DNA from: Paenibacillus soyae
GTDB taxonomy: Bacteria; Bacillota; Bacilli; Paenibacillales; Paenibacillaceae
Reading direction: 5' to 3'
Length of the DNA stretch: 64,000 nucleotides
NCBI RefSeq assembly: GCF_024623455.1
Contig: NZ_JANIPJ010000014.1
Span: 124,001-188,000, forward strand
In this document: positions 1 through 8,975 of the stretch, in pieces
Numbering within the stretch: position 1 is the stretch's first letter
Layout: every line of letters begins with the position of its first letter
Notes under the pieces: generated by a model
The model's input: the letters and a program-made list of their open reading frames with translations, nothing else
Told to the model about the DNA's origin: nothing
Database searches by the model: none
Position numbers and translations under genes: made by a program

Positions 1-28
1 GTTCGGGAGAATAGGATTGAAGCTTGCT

Positions 29-214
29 TAACGGAACTGAGAGACGTTATTCATCGGAAAATTAGGCTTTTGGGGGAGCTAACGGAACTGTGCGCCTTTA
101 TTACCCTTGATTTGATTAGATTCACCCTCGAAACAGGCAAATAACGGCGCTCCGTTCCGTTAGCGTTGAAAAATGGCGAATATATTTGAAATAAGGCCTC
201 TCAGTTCCGTTGCC
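29..214. repeat. Repeat array A: four ~25-bp units in ++-- order
   Basis: Four copies of a unit close to GCTAACGGAACTGAGAG followed by N5-6 and TTATT occur at 29-51 and 78-102 on the plus strand and at 139-164 and 189-214 on the minus strand. The array can fold back on itself. A second array with the same order lies at 57510-57698. It sits downstream of the stalk-protein gene and its terminator. Bases 215-364 hold no gene that I can support. Confidence 0.85.
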
Positions 215-364
215 AACTCAACTTAAGCTTTCAGAGCCCTACTGTCACAGCCATCTGCGAAGTCCGTCCGTTTGTTGTCTGAAACGGCAGCGTATTGACC
301 TTGGGCATCGTAAGGTTACAGTACCGCGTAGAGGCTTAGCTTAAGCGGTAGGGATATCTGCGCA

Positions 365-402
365 AAATATAAAAAAATACAGCCGCCTCATTGAGCGGCT
401 GT
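365..402 (-). terminator. Intrinsic terminator of the stalk-protein gene
   Basis: Eight-base-pair stem ACAGCCGC / GCGGCTGT with an 8-nt loop, followed on the minus strand by a run of seven T. It lies about 60 bases after the stop codon. Confidence 0.9.
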
Positions 403-459
403 ACCAGACCTTTTCAATGGCCTCCCTCTCCGGGGGCAGGCCCGTCTTGTCTATATCGG

Positions 460-1665
460 CTACGGAGTTGGCGCTGTTTCTGCAGGCGTGCTCTCCGAAG
501 TCTCGCCTCCCGCAGGCTCAGCTTCCGCGGGAACTGTTTCCGTTGCTGCTTCCTCCGTTGGTGCCGTCTCCTCAGGCGCCGTCTCCGTTGCGGCTCCCTC
601 CTCTGGAGCCGTTTCCGTCGTCTCGGGCTCGGTCGGCACCGTCTCGTCGACGATCACGACGCTTTGCGAATCTCCTTCGTACTGCACCTCTGCGCCGAGG
701 GCCTCGCTGATGAAACGAATCGGCACCATCGTGTTGCCCTTCATGATTTGGGCCGGAACCGCCAGAATGACTTCCTCTCCGTTCACTATGGCTTTCGCCT
801 CATCGACAAACAGCTTAATCTCGATTCCATCACGCACGACGGTTACCGAGCGCTCGTCGGCGTTCCACGTTACTTCCGCATGGAGAGCCTCGGAAACCGC
901 GCGGAACGGAATGAGCGTTGTGCCGCCTTTGATAACCGGCGGAATCGGGAAGTCCGGCATCTCGCCGTTGACGTAGGCTTTCACGCCATCGTAGCCTTCC
1001 TGCTCCAAGAGTCCGGACAGCTGCTTGTAGCGCGCAAGGTTTCTGAGGTCGCGTTTTACGGCTTCCTTCTGTGCGGCAATCGCTTCTGCAAGCTCTCCCG
1101 CTTCCTCATAATATTTCGCGAGCGATTCGTACAGCTCGTCCGCCGCTTGCTCTTCCTCTCCCTTTAACGCCTTAATTTGCTGCTTCAGCTCATCCGCGAG
1201 AGCCTTCAGCTCTTCCTTCTTATCTTTATATTGCTCAAGAATCGCTTTGCGCTCTTCTTTGATTTGTTCCTTCAAAGCCTTGCGAGATTCTTCCTCGGAT
1301 TCGCTATCTTGCTCCAAGGCTTCTTTCGCCAGCTCGAACTCCTCTTCCAGCTGTTGTTTTTGGGCTTCATACTCTTCCTCGGTCAACTCGCCTTTTCGGG
1401 CTTCCAGCTCGCCGAGCTTCTGCTCGAAGTCTTGCTGAAGAGCTTCTTCTTTTTGAGCGAAATCTTCCTCCAAGGAAACCGTCGATTCTTCGTTATCGGA
1501 TTTGCCCTTGCCCTTGCCTTTTTCACTGTCCTCAGCCTTGTTGCCTTGGTGGGCCGGCTTGTCCTTCCAGTCGGGTCCCTTCGCGCTTGCGGAAGGCGAC
1601 ATCGCCAGGGTCAAGGATACCAGCAGAGCGGTGGATACGGCTAAAGCGCTTTTCTTCTTCTTCAT
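460..1665 (-). CDS. Secreted coiled-coil protein with copper-amine-oxidase N-terminal-like (stalk) domain
   Basis: 401 residues, exported. Residues 1-29 form a signal peptide (MKKKK, hydrophobic core, ASA-K cleavage). About 60-235 is a long charged coiled coil rich in E, K and Q. About 235-340 is a pair of stalk units with the typical TLIPFRAVSEALHAEV and TMVPIRFISEALGAEV motifs. The last 60 residues are a low-complexity T/E/P/A tail (TETAPEE-like repeats), perhaps wall-spanning. The start is the ATG after AAGGAGTG; the frame stays open upstream but that stretch is the riboswitch. The riboswitch places the gene in the c-di-GMP regulon, so a role in surface attachment or matrix is a reasonable inference. 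The exact function is unknown; no copper site of a real amine oxidase is present. Confidence 0.9.
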   Translation of the reverse strand: MKKKKSALAVSTALLVSLTLAMSPSASAKGPDWKDKPAHQGNKAEDSEKGKGKGKSDNEESTVSLEEDFAQKEEALQQDFEQKLGELEARKGELTEEEYEAQKQQLEEEFELAKEALEQDSESEEESRKALKEQIKEERKAILEQYKDKKEELKALADELKQQIKALKGEEEQAADELYESLAKYYEEAGELAEAIAAQKEAVKRDLRNLARYKQLSGLLEQEGYDGVKAYVNGEMPDFPIPPVIKGGTTLIPFRAVSEALHAEVTWNADERSVTVVRDGIEIKLFVDEAKAIVNGEEVILAVPAQIMKGNTMVPIRFISEALGAEVQYEGDSQSVVIVDETVPTEPETTETAPEEGAATETAPEETAPTEEAATETVPAEAEPAGGETSESTPAETAPTP

Positions 1666-1699
1666 TGGGGTACACTCCTTAATAGAAATAGTGAATGCA

Positions 1700-1800
1700 C
1701 CAATAGGAACACTATTGGCAACCCAGCCACCATAGGAGAGCTTCTCCCTTAGGTCTGCAGCTTTGCGTCCCCATGTTTCCATAGGTTTGCCTTTATCGTT
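1700..1800 (-). promoter_or_regulatory. c-di-GMP-I (GEMM) riboswitch
   Basis: Minus-strand leader of the stalk-protein gene. It contains the diagnostic GGCAAACC (1784-1791), a GGAAAC tetraloop stem, GGGGACGCAAAGC (1760-1772), then CCTA and the GGGTTGCC strand closing the first helix (about 1718-1725). These match the GEMM-I aptamer core. Directly after it the leader can form CCAATAG / CTATTGG (1701-1719). No poly-U terminator follows, so control may be at translation or through this small hairpin. Confidence 0.92.
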
Positions 1801-1935
1801 AGCATCTTCGTACATTGTAATTTCTCATAGCATAAATGGCATGGGCATAAAGTCCCGTTTGTATTAGTTATATAGCCAAAATAGCATGGTAATTGCAGGG
1901 AGGCAGGCCATTCTCCCCATTCCCTGCAGCCGCAT

Positions 1936-1966
1936 AAAAAAACCATTCCTGCTTCCGCAGAAATGG
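1936..1966 (-). terminator. Intrinsic terminator of the epimerase-EamA operon
   Basis: Stem CCATTCCTGC / GCAGAAATGG with one mismatch and a TTCC loop; on the minus strand it is followed by seven T. Confidence 0.9.
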
Positions 1967-1985
1967 CTCGAGACTCTCTCAACAT

Positions 1986-2885
1986 TTATTTAGCCTGTAC
2001 GGGAACTTGCTTGGGCTCTCTAATTCTTCGACGCAAAGGCAAGTTCAGCAAGAGAAGCCCCGCTACGAACAGGAGCGACCCGCCAATCAGATAAATCGTA
2101 ATCGGCTCCTCGAAAAACAGGTAGGACCACAGGATCGCGAACAAGACGGTACAATTGCCGACGATGGCGACGGCGGCGAACGGCACCCGCTTGATCGCTT
2201 CCGCGAACCAGAAGAAGCTGAGGCCCGTAATAACGCCGAGCAGCACCAGAGCCCCTATAGCCGAAAGCGTTACCGGACCGGCCAGTCCCTCGAATTGAAA
2301 CGGAATCGGTGCCGTTACGACCAAGGTGCTAACGACAAAAACGGATAAATTCATATTGCCGTTATCCATCGTCTTCAGCAGCATCCGCTGGCTCAAGACG
2401 TGCGTCGCCGCTCCGATTCCGGCAAGCGTGAACAGCAGCGTCGTTATTCCGCCGCTCTTCATGAGCTCGCCGATCGGCTCTCCGTTCCATCCGACCACAA
2501 TCACTCCCGCTAGGCAGAACGCCGCGGCGATCCAGCCGCGCATCGGAATCTTCTCTTTGAATAGCAGCATAGCTGCCAGCAGCAACACGACCGTCTGAAC
2601 GGGCTGCACGAGAATATTGCCATAGGAGTAGCCAATCTGTATGGCGATATTCTCGAATATATAATTCAACGCTTTCCCGATCGCTCCGATCCAAATCCAC
2701 TTCAGGCCGACTCGGAGATCCACTTTGCCGTCCCGAATGAAAAGGAATATCCCTAGAAAGAGCACTCCAAAAAAGAAGCGCGCGAACGAAATAACCGAGC
2801 TGTCCACCATCGTCGACGCCGTCTTGACGAGCACCCCGACGAAGCTCCAGGCCAGCGTTGCGAGCAGAAGCAATACATATCCCAA
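1986..2885 (-). CDS. EamA/DMT-superfamily transporter
   Basis: 299 residues with about ten hydrophobic segments in two similar halves, as in drug/metabolite transporters of the EamA family (usual length 290-310). The second helix region carries the family-typical ARFFFGVLFLG. It probably exports a small metabolite through the cytoplasmic membrane; the substrate cannot be told. The only start that keeps the first membrane helix is a TTG. It lies six bases after the stop of the upstream epimerase gene, whose last codons supply an AAGGGAAGAAG purine stretch, so translation is likely coupled. It is the second gene of a two-gene operon ending in a clear terminator. Confidence 0.88.
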   Translation of the reverse strand: MGYVLLLLATLAWSFVGVLVKTASTMVDSSVISFARFFFGVLFLGIFLFIRDGKVDLRVGLKWIWIGAIGKALNYIFENIAIQIGYSYGNILVQPVQTVVLLLAAMLLFKEKIPMRGWIAAAFCLAGVIVVGWNGEPIGELMKSGGITTLLFTLAGIGAATHVLSQRMLLKTMDNGNMNLSVFVVSTLVVTAPIPFQFEGLAGPVTLSAIGALVLLGVITGLSFFWFAEAIKRVPFAAVAIVGNCTVLFAILWSYLFFEEPITIYLIGGSLLFVAGLLLLNLPLRRRIREPKQVPVQAK

Positions 2886-2891
2886 AACGGT

Positions 2892-3761
2892 CTAGCTTCT
2901 TCCCTTGGCAAGCTGTTCACGCCATCTGTACTTCGGCTCCCAGCCGAGCAGCCTCATCGCCTTCGAGCTGTCCAGCAACGCCTCATTCCCTTCAAGCGGC
3001 GCGCGGAAATCCGTTACTTCCGGATATCGCGCGGCCATCAGCTCGCGGCTTGGCATATCCATGCTCGTCTCGTTCGAGCCCAAATTAAGTGCGACGGAAC
3101 CGAGCCCCTCCGCCTCGATCGCGAGACGGCACGCCTCTGCGGCATCGCGCGTATCGATGTAGCTCCACAGGATCCGCTCGCGTTCCTCCGGCTTATGAAT
3201 CCACGACGGGAACCGCTCGTACCAGTCCGGCGGAATGACGTTGCCGAGGCGAAGCGACACGACCTGAATCCCCGATCTTCGGTGGAACATATCCGAGGTC
3301 TGTTCGTTCACGATTTTCGACAAGCCATAGCTGTCTTGAGGCAACTGCGGATGCTCCTCGTCCATCGGCACGTATTGCGGGCCAAACGGATGAACGGCAA
3401 AACAAATGCCGTAGGAAGACTCGCTGGACGCGAGGACCGCTTTCCGGATGCCCAGCCCTGAAGCCGCTTCCAATACATTGTACGTTGACATGACGTTGTT
3501 GCGGAATGTCACCTCCGGCGGCACCATGCCCGCTCTCGGAATGGCCGCCATATGCACGACCGCGTCAGCCCCGGCAAGCGCCCCGTATGTCTGTCCCAAA
3601 TCCTCAAGATCGACAATCAGCGTAGGGCATAGCTGCTCCTCCGGCTGACGCGTATCGACGTTCAGCACCTCGTAGCCGTGCTCTACCAAATGTTTAACGA
3701 CCCAGCGTCCGAGCATGCCGCTGCCGCCAGTAACGACTACCTTTTTTATTTGATCTGCCAT
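2892..3761 (-). CDS. NAD-dependent epimerase/dehydratase (extended SDR)
   Basis: 289 residues, cytoplasmic. The N-terminal Rossmann fold shows VTGGSGMLGRW (GxxGxxG) at about 10-20 and the HMAAIP strand at about 70. The catalytic region has SSESSYG near 113-119 and the YGLSK (YxxxK) pair near 145-149, so the active site looks complete. Length fits short extended SDRs that act on sugar nucleotides or related substrates; the substrate is not visible. The start ATG follows AAGGGAGAG. It is the first gene of the operon with the EamA transporter, which could export or import a related compound. Confidence 0.85.
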   Translation of the reverse strand: MADQIKKVVVTGGSGMLGRWVVKHLVEHGYEVLNVDTRQPEEQLCPTLIVDLEDLGQTYGALAGADAVVHMAAIPRAGMVPPEVTFRNNVMSTYNVLEAASGLGIRKAVLASSESSYGICFAVHPFGPQYVPMDEEHPQLPQDSYGLSKIVNEQTSDMFHRRSGIQVVSLRLGNVIPPDWYERFPSWIHKPEERERILWSYIDTRDAAEACRLAIEAEGLGSVALNLGSNETSMDMPSRELMAARYPEVTDFRAPLEGNEALLDSSKAMRLLGWEPKYRWREQLAKGRS

Positions 3762-3872
3762 TGATGATCTCTCCCTTCGTTCTTTTAGCTTAGCAGACTT
3801 TGTTTATCCGGTAAACTATGTTTTATATGGTAACATACGCGCGCAGAGACTGTAGGAGCGCCATATGCCTGT

Positions 3873-3908
3873 CAAAGCCCCCGTCTCTTCTCTGAGACGG
3901 GGGCTTTG
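3873..3908 (-). terminator. Strong hairpin after the PPC/hydrolase gene
   Basis: Fourteen-base-pair stem AAAGCCCCCGTCTC / GAGACGGGGGCTTT, starting 13 bases after the stop. The T tract is short on both strands, but position and stability fit a terminator. Confidence 0.75.
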
Positions 3909-3920
3909 TTCATTCCATCA

Positions 3921-6900
3921 TTATTCGTAAGCTTGCGGCAAGCCGGATCCCGTTTCTCCACCAATGGATTCGAATGACCCTGGCAAGCCAAGACCGGATT
4001 CCTCGTCAACGGACTCGTATTCTTCCGGCAATCCCGAGCCATCTTCTTCGATCAAGGGCTTCTCCTGGACGGAGACGCCTTTGAGTTTGTTCGGCTGTGC
4101 CACGGAGTTGCTTACCGTGAACGTCTTATAGGCGGTCGCCGCTTGCACGTCGTAAGACGTCATGTATTCGCTGTTCTGAAGGTCATACACGGTGATCCCG
4201 GTAACGTCCGCCCCCGTCCAGCTCACGACCGTTCCCGAATCTACGGGAGTGGTAATCCACAGCGCGTTGCCAACGTTGTTAACCGTTACCTCGGCCCCTT
4301 TTTCCTCGATGAAATATGTCTTATTGGCATACATTTGAATCGACGTTTTTTCGCCATTTTTTAAGGTAAGAGTTATGGTAGACGCCTGGCCCGTCAGTGG
4401 AATGGAATATACCGTAGCGGTAATGCCTTCAGGGGAAGCAATCGGCGTCGTCTTCCCGATAGTGTTCGATGCTGCTCCCGTACGGTTCTTATAGACGACC
4501 CTGAGATCGGCAACCGGATTCTCGTTCCCATAGATGAGAAGCTGCTTCACCATCAGACGATTTCTTGGATCAATGACCAGCGGGGTGTGCTCGACGCCTC
4601 CAACGCCGTAGACGACCGTGTTTTTCGTACCGACCGGGAAGTTTGGCCTGCCCTGGCTGCTCAGCACGGGAACGGTGCCATCCCCGCTAATATACTCGGG
4701 GAATACGACGCTGCCGTTGTTCGCCAGCTCCGACACATCGTTTACAGGCTTCATATATCTGTAGCTGCCCACGGTGGGCTCGCCTTCGCCCGAAATAATG
4801 TACAGCGGAATGTTGGTTTGAGCCAGATCATACATCGTCGCGTGCTTTTTCCATGCTTGATCCATCAAATCTTCGCGGAAGTCCAAATAGTCCCAATTTC
4901 TTCCATCATTCACGTTGGATAAGAAATCGACCATCTTGAAATAATCGTCAATCACAACGGGATAGTGATCGTTCCTTGTCTCGCTCATCTTCTGATAATA
5001 AGTGAGTACGGGACCATGAAGATGATGGTAGCTTGGAGACGGGATTAAGCCGTATGCCGTTGGCGAGTGCATGGCAAGCTCGCGGCCCAAGTCATTGGCA
5101 AGAATCGGAATATCCAAGTCGAAGCCGTCAATCCAAGCCTTCAATGCTTTCGGCGCCCCGAGCCAAGGCGTTCCGAGTGCCACCCATTTGCCAACCTTGC
5201 TCGCGTAATTCGAATCCTGTACGGCCTCTTTGATGATGAGTCCTCCGTTGCTGTGCGAGATCAGCATCACTTTGCTGGAGCCGCTTCTCTCGATCGCCAG
5301 ATCCGTTCTTCTCTTCAGCGCTTCGGTATGTTCCGTATTATCACGAATGAAGTAATAAGGAAGTCCGAACAACGTTTGGCCTGCGACATAGCCTTCGGCT
5401 TTCAAATCGGCGATCATATCCTGGAAGTAGATATCTTGGCCTGCCATAGGCGACTCCGGCGCAACGTCGGTAATATCCCACAGTCCCGCGTCCTTGTCTT
5501 TGAAATGAATGCCGATATACTCTTCCTTTTCTCCAAAAAAGTTTTGGAGCATCAGTTCGGCCGTATAAGACACGTTAAAGTTCATCCATACGTTCTTAAC
5601 TTTCCCGTCGTCGGTGTCCCGGCCGTACAAAGCCGTCCCCCCGAAGCCCGGCACGATAATGATCGGGACGTCGCCGTTCTTCTTCAGCGTAAGCTGATAA
5701 GGCTGTTCCGCATTGTAGGAGTTATTCTGCGTGTATACCCCGATATAGTAGATGGCGTTTTTCGGCACGATAACCGAGAAGCTTTCGTTTTGGTTAGCGG
5801 CTTTCTCGGAGCTTGCCACGACAACGCCCGCTTGGTTAAGAACCTTCACATCATAGTTCGATCCCGCAGGAATGTTCGTCAAGTCGATTTGCAAATCGTA
5901 AGGCAGATTCGTGTTCACGATTTTGTAGTAATCCATGTCGGTTCCGGCATGGATTGTGCCGACGAAGGTTCTCGGAGTGCCTGTCGCAGACACGCTGGCT
6001 TCCGTCGCTCTATCCGTCGTGTCGTTATTCTCGTATGCATCCGCGGCCACCGCTTTGTAGAATGCTTTCAAGCGGTAGATAGCCTGCGCGCCCGTCTGCG
6101 AACCGGAAGCCGGATACACCAAAGCATAGATTTCGTTGCTGTTCACCGGAACGTCCAGGACGTAATCGGCCTGATTGCCCGGGACTCTCGATTCCTTATA
6201 CAAGGTCTTGTTCGCGTCGTAAACAACCAAATTATAATCGCGGTCCGCTGGTCCTTCCAGAGCGAAGTGAACCTTGCCCGCTCCGTTCGTCTTGAACTTG
6301 TAATAGTCCCTATCGGTCGAGGAGGAAAGCGCACCGAGCTTATCGACTCCGTCCTTCAGCAGATTCGCCGTTTCGAAGGAATCGTTGCTTTCTGTTTCAT
6401 TCTCGGACAAGCCGGAGCTTCCCAGATACATCGTGACTTCGTACGGATTCGGGCTAACCGAGCCGATGGCGGTCGAATATACCTTCAGGTAGAACGGCTG
6501 GCCCTTCTTCCCGAATACGTCGGCGACTTGGGGTTTGCCATTAACAAGCTTAGCCGTGCCCACTTCCTGCATCGATTCGTCGTACAGCTTCATGGCGTAA
6601 CCCGCAAGCGGCATCTTGTTCATGTCGATGGTGAAGTATCCCGTCTTATAAGGAGACAACAAATACCAATCGACGTCCTGCTGATTGTGCAGCGTGGCAT
6701 TCACATAAGCGCCGTTCGTCTGTCCAAGCTTCGTTGACGTATACGTTTCTTTCGTATTGTTCGGCTCGTAGACGTCCCCGTCCAGCTGCGCGACCTCGAA
6801 CTCGTAGGAGTCATGAGGCTCGTAATCGCCGCCCGACGCAAACACTTTGACGTAGAATAGCTCGCCTTGATTTCCATAGTGCAGCGGAAGCTGCTTCGGC

Positions 6901-8021
6901 TCGTGCTCTTCGAAGTACTCCGTCGAATAGAGAGGATCTCCGTCCGCTTCGTATAAAGCAATATGATAGTTTTCCGACGGCCGGTATAGAAGCTGCGCCT
7001 GGAAGTTACCGGATTGCGCTAATCGGACGGCATACCAATCCTCGTCGTTCGAGGCATGGATCGTCCCTTCGGCGACATCCGACCGCGTCTGGCCAAGGTT
7101 CGTCACGGAAGCCGTCTGCAGGTTATTGTTCCACTCGTGGAAGTCCCCCGACAAAGCGTCATAGCTGGATGTAAAGATGCGCTCGAGCTGGTAGGTGTCG
7201 TTCAGGTCGAAGCCATTCGAAGAATACACCTGCACGTAGAAGGTTTGGCCCGCGCTGCCGTGCACGTTGTGCATGATTTTTCCAGGGCGGTTCTCCGTCG
7301 AGGCGATAAGGACGCCCTCTGCGTTGTACAGTTTAAAATCGTATTCGCGGCCTTCGGGAATGTTGTGAAGATTCAGCTTGAAATACCCCGTCTCGGCGGC
7401 CTCGAACCGGTACCAATCTTGATCATCCGCGGATCCGATGACGCCTTCCAGCTTGCCGGACGACGACGCCCCAAGCGTGGTAGCCGCTGCCGACTCCCTC
7501 GTGTTATTCGGTTCGAAAGCATCTACGGGAGCCGCTTGCGCCTGGAACCCGACCTGCATTCGATAATGGAAGCCGCTGCCGATCATGCCCTCGCGCACTG
7601 ATACCCGGACGAAGTATTGCCGGCCCTGCTCCAGGCGGACATTGTGGATTTCGTACAAGTGGTTCGGATTGTCGTCGTCGATCTCGTTGCCGTACTCGTC
7701 GAAAATATCCATTTGAAGCAGATTCGCCGTAGCCGTTTCTTGGAGCACCACGCTCAAATAGCCGGTTTTCGTCACCTGGAACGGGTAATAATCGACCAAG
7801 TCTTCCATGAAGCCCTTCCCGCTTACCGCTCCGGTGAAGACGAAATTCTCTCCCCCCGCGAGCGAATAACGTTCATTATCCTCCGGCGTGTTGTTCGGCT
7901 CCTGCTCGGAGTAGGAGAGCGCGAGCGACGGCAGCGCGTATGTCGAGGCGTCAGCGCCCGGCAAGGCGGATTGAACCACCAGGGACGTGCTCAGCAACAA
8001 TGCGGATAAAACTCGTTTCAT
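3921..8021 (-). CDS. Large secreted LCAT-like alpha/beta hydrolase with six PPC modules
   Basis: 1366 residues. Residues 1-26 look like a signal peptide. About 40-780 hold six PPC-type beta domains, each opening with an EPNNT-like motif (41, 170, 296 degenerate, 419, 543, 662) and carrying a D-x-D-W/Y-Y motif. About 786-1160 is an alpha/beta hydrolase of the lecithin:cholesterol acyltransferase / lipase kind: PGFGG at 791, nucleophile elbow SHSNGG (Ser about 924), GTPWLG, then GDGTVP and EHTP supplying the likely Asp and His. The C-terminus has three imperfect copies of GSGLPxxYES. ATG follows AAGGAGG with ideal spacing; an upstream ATG in frame has none. Likely an extracellular lipase or esterase; the tandem PPC modules may bind a surface or help folding. 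The substrate is unknown. It stands alone as a transcription unit. Confidence 0.88.
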   Translation of the reverse strand: MKRVLSALLLSTSLVVQSALPGADASTYALPSLALSYSEQEPNNTPEDNERYSLAGGENFVFTGAVSGKGFMEDLVDYYPFQVTKTGYLSVVLQETATANLLQMDIFDEYGNEIDDDNPNHLYEIHNVRLEQGRQYFVRVSVREGMIGSGFHYRMQVGFQAQAAPVDAFEPNNTRESAAATTLGASSSGKLEGVIGSADDQDWYRFEAAETGYFKLNLHNIPEGREYDFKLYNAEGVLIASTENRPGKIMHNVHGSAGQTFYVQVYSSNGFDLNDTYQLERIFTSSYDALSGDFHEWNNNLQTASVTNLGQTRSDVAEGTIHASNDEDWYAVRLAQSGNFQAQLLYRPSENYHIALYEADGDPLYSTEYFEEHEPKQLPLHYGNQGELFYVKVFASGGDYEPHDSYEFEVAQLDGDVYEPNNTKETYTSTKLGQTNGAYVNATLHNQQDVDWYLLSPYKTGYFTIDMNKMPLAGYAMKLYDESMQEVGTAKLVNGKPQVADVFGKKGQPFYLKVYSTAIGSVSPNPYEVTMYLGSSGLSENETESNDSFETANLLKDGVDKLGALSSSTDRDYYKFKTNGAGKVHFALEGPADRDYNLVVYDANKTLYKESRVPGNQADYVLDVPVNSNEIYALVYPASGSQTGAQAIYRLKAFYKAVAADAYENNDTTDRATEASVSATGTPRTFVGTIHAGTDMDYYKIVNTNLPYDLQIDLTNIPAGSNYDVKVLNQAGVVVASSEKAANQNESFSVIVPKNAIYYIGVYTQNNSYNAEQPYQLTLKKNGDVPIIIVPGFGGTALYGRDTDDGKVKNVWMNFNVSYTAELMLQNFFGEKEEYIGIHFKDKDAGLWDITDVAPESPMAGQDIYFQDMIADLKAEGYVAGQTLFGLPYYFIRDNTEHTEALKRRTDLAIERSGSSKVMLISHSNGGLIIKEAVQDSNYASKVGKWVALGTPWLGAPKALKAWIDGFDLDIPILANDLGRELAMHSPTAYGLIPSPSYHHLHGPVLTYYQKMSETRNDHYPVVIDDYFKMVDFLSNVNDGRNWDYLDFREDLMDQAWKKHATMYDLAQTNIPLYIISGEGEPTVGSYRYMKPVNDVSELANNGSVVFPEYISGDGTVPVLSSQGRPNFPVGTKNTVVYGVGGVEHTPLVIDPRNRLMVKQLLIYGNENPVADLRVVYKNRTGAASNTIGKTTPIASPEGITATVYSIPLTGQASTITLTLKNGEKTSIQMYANKTYFIEEKGAEVTVNNVGNALWITTPVDSGTVVSWTGADVTGITVYDLQNSEYMTSYDVQAATAYKTFTVSNSVAQPNKLKGVSVQEKPLIEEDGSGLPEEYESVDEESGLGLPGSFESIGGETGSGLPQAYE

Positions 8022-8145
8022 AATAGCCTCCTTCATGGTATCAAGCTTACCTTCGGCAGCGCCCGGGACGATCGCCCCCGTCGGCACTACCGATCACAAA
8101 TCGAAGTATAACGCTCCTCCTTCGGGGTTGGGGAGGATGAATTTT

Positions 8146-8164
8146 TTTCACCACGGGGGTGAAA
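8146..8164. repeat. Short inverted repeat between two minus-strand genes
   Basis: TTTCACC / GGTGAAA with a 5-nt loop inside A/T runs, 22 bases after the stop of the membrane-protein gene. The base runs are on the wrong side for a normal minus-strand terminator, so its role is unclear. Confidence 0.45.
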
Positions 8165-8185
8165 TTTTCTCACCCTCCCGCCGCT

Positions 8186-8782
8186 TTACTTGGTTAATCC
8201 GGCGCTGCGCGGCGAATTGTCGGCATGCTGCGCCTGCTGGGAGCGCGGCGTCATTCGGCCGGTCCAGATGCAGAAGCCCAAGCCCGCGTAAGCGAGTCCC
8301 CAGAACAATGCGAAGTACACATTGTCTTCCACCGGAAGGAACATGCTGACCAGATTCAGGACGAACAGAACGGCTACCCAGCGCGGGAACACTTTGGCTC
8401 GGAACGTCAGAATGGCGAACAGCAACGTGCAAAGCGTCGTGCCGATCATCCCTCCCATCTGGGCAATCGCCACCATCGCGCCTTCCGGTCTCGGAGCGGA
8501 CGGCTCCAGGATGAACAGCGTAAACAGCAGCGCAGACGTCAAGATGTTGCCGACCGACATCCCGAGCACGCTAATAAAACCAAGCAAGCCGGTTTCCTTC
8601 GACTGCGCCAGAAAGCCGGCAATCGAGCCGATCGCCATCAGAATGCAGGCCGCATAGCCGAAGGACAATTCCGGCACGCTGTCCGTTCCCCAGACGATCG
8701 CCGTCGGCGTCATGCCGATTCTCGCGATTCCCGCCAGCAGGCAGATCATGCCCAGCCATTTCAAAACTCGTAAATCCTTCAT
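8186..8782 (-). CDS. Small multi-pass membrane protein, unknown function
   Basis: 198 residues with about six hydrophobic helices and a polar C-terminal tail (RSQQAQHADNSPRS). I do not recognise a named family. Two in-frame ATGs lie six bases apart. GAGGT is eight bases before the second, which I take as the start, and too close to the first. It diverges from the sensor-kinase gene and shares its intergenic region, so the two-component system may control it. The protein could be a membrane stress or sensing accessory, but nothing in the sequence proves this. Confidence 0.75.
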   Translation of the reverse strand: MKDLRVLKWLGMICLLAGIARIGMTPTAIVWGTDSVPELSFGYAACILMAIGSIAGFLAQSKETGLLGFISVLGMSVGNILTSALLFTLFILEPSAPRPEGAMVAIAQMGGMIGTTLCTLLFAILTFRAKVFPRWVAVLFVLNLVSMFLPVEDNVYFALFWGLAYAGLGFCIWTGRMTPRSQQAQHADNSPRSAGLTK

Positions 8783-8875
8783 TTTCATTCACCTCATCGA
8801 TAGTGTGTTTTCATGTCTCTATCCTACATCCGCGGGAACGTGGGACGGCAGGGCATGAATTTCCCCACTTTTCGG

Positions 8876-8896
8876 GAAATCGGCATTCCCGATTTC
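8876..8896. promoter_or_regulatory. Palindromic operator candidate between divergent genes
   Basis: GAAATCGG-N5-CCGATTTC, flanked by two copies of TTCGGGAA. It lies in the 190-base region between the small membrane-protein gene and the sensor-kinase gene, where a dimeric LuxR-type regulator would be expected to bind. A TATAAT box at 8963-8968 lies only seven bases before the kinase ATG, without a good -35. Confidence 0.45.
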
Positions 8897-8975
8897 GGGA
8901 AGCTCGGGAACAAGGTTTCATTTTTTCTCAACCTTCTCATATCCAAAACTTTCTATCGCCGCTATAATTAGAGCC

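Noticed and set aside
1666..1815. N-terminal extension of the stalk protein
   Set aside because: The open frame runs through the riboswitch and has no ribosome site; the signal peptide starts at 1665.
1749..1985. 78-codon minus-strand frame
   Set aside because: It overlaps the riboswitch and a terminator and has no protein-like features.
5067..6737. 556-codon plus-strand frame
   Set aside because: It is antisense to the PPC/hydrolase gene; low-quality composition and no start signal. A shadow of the real frame.
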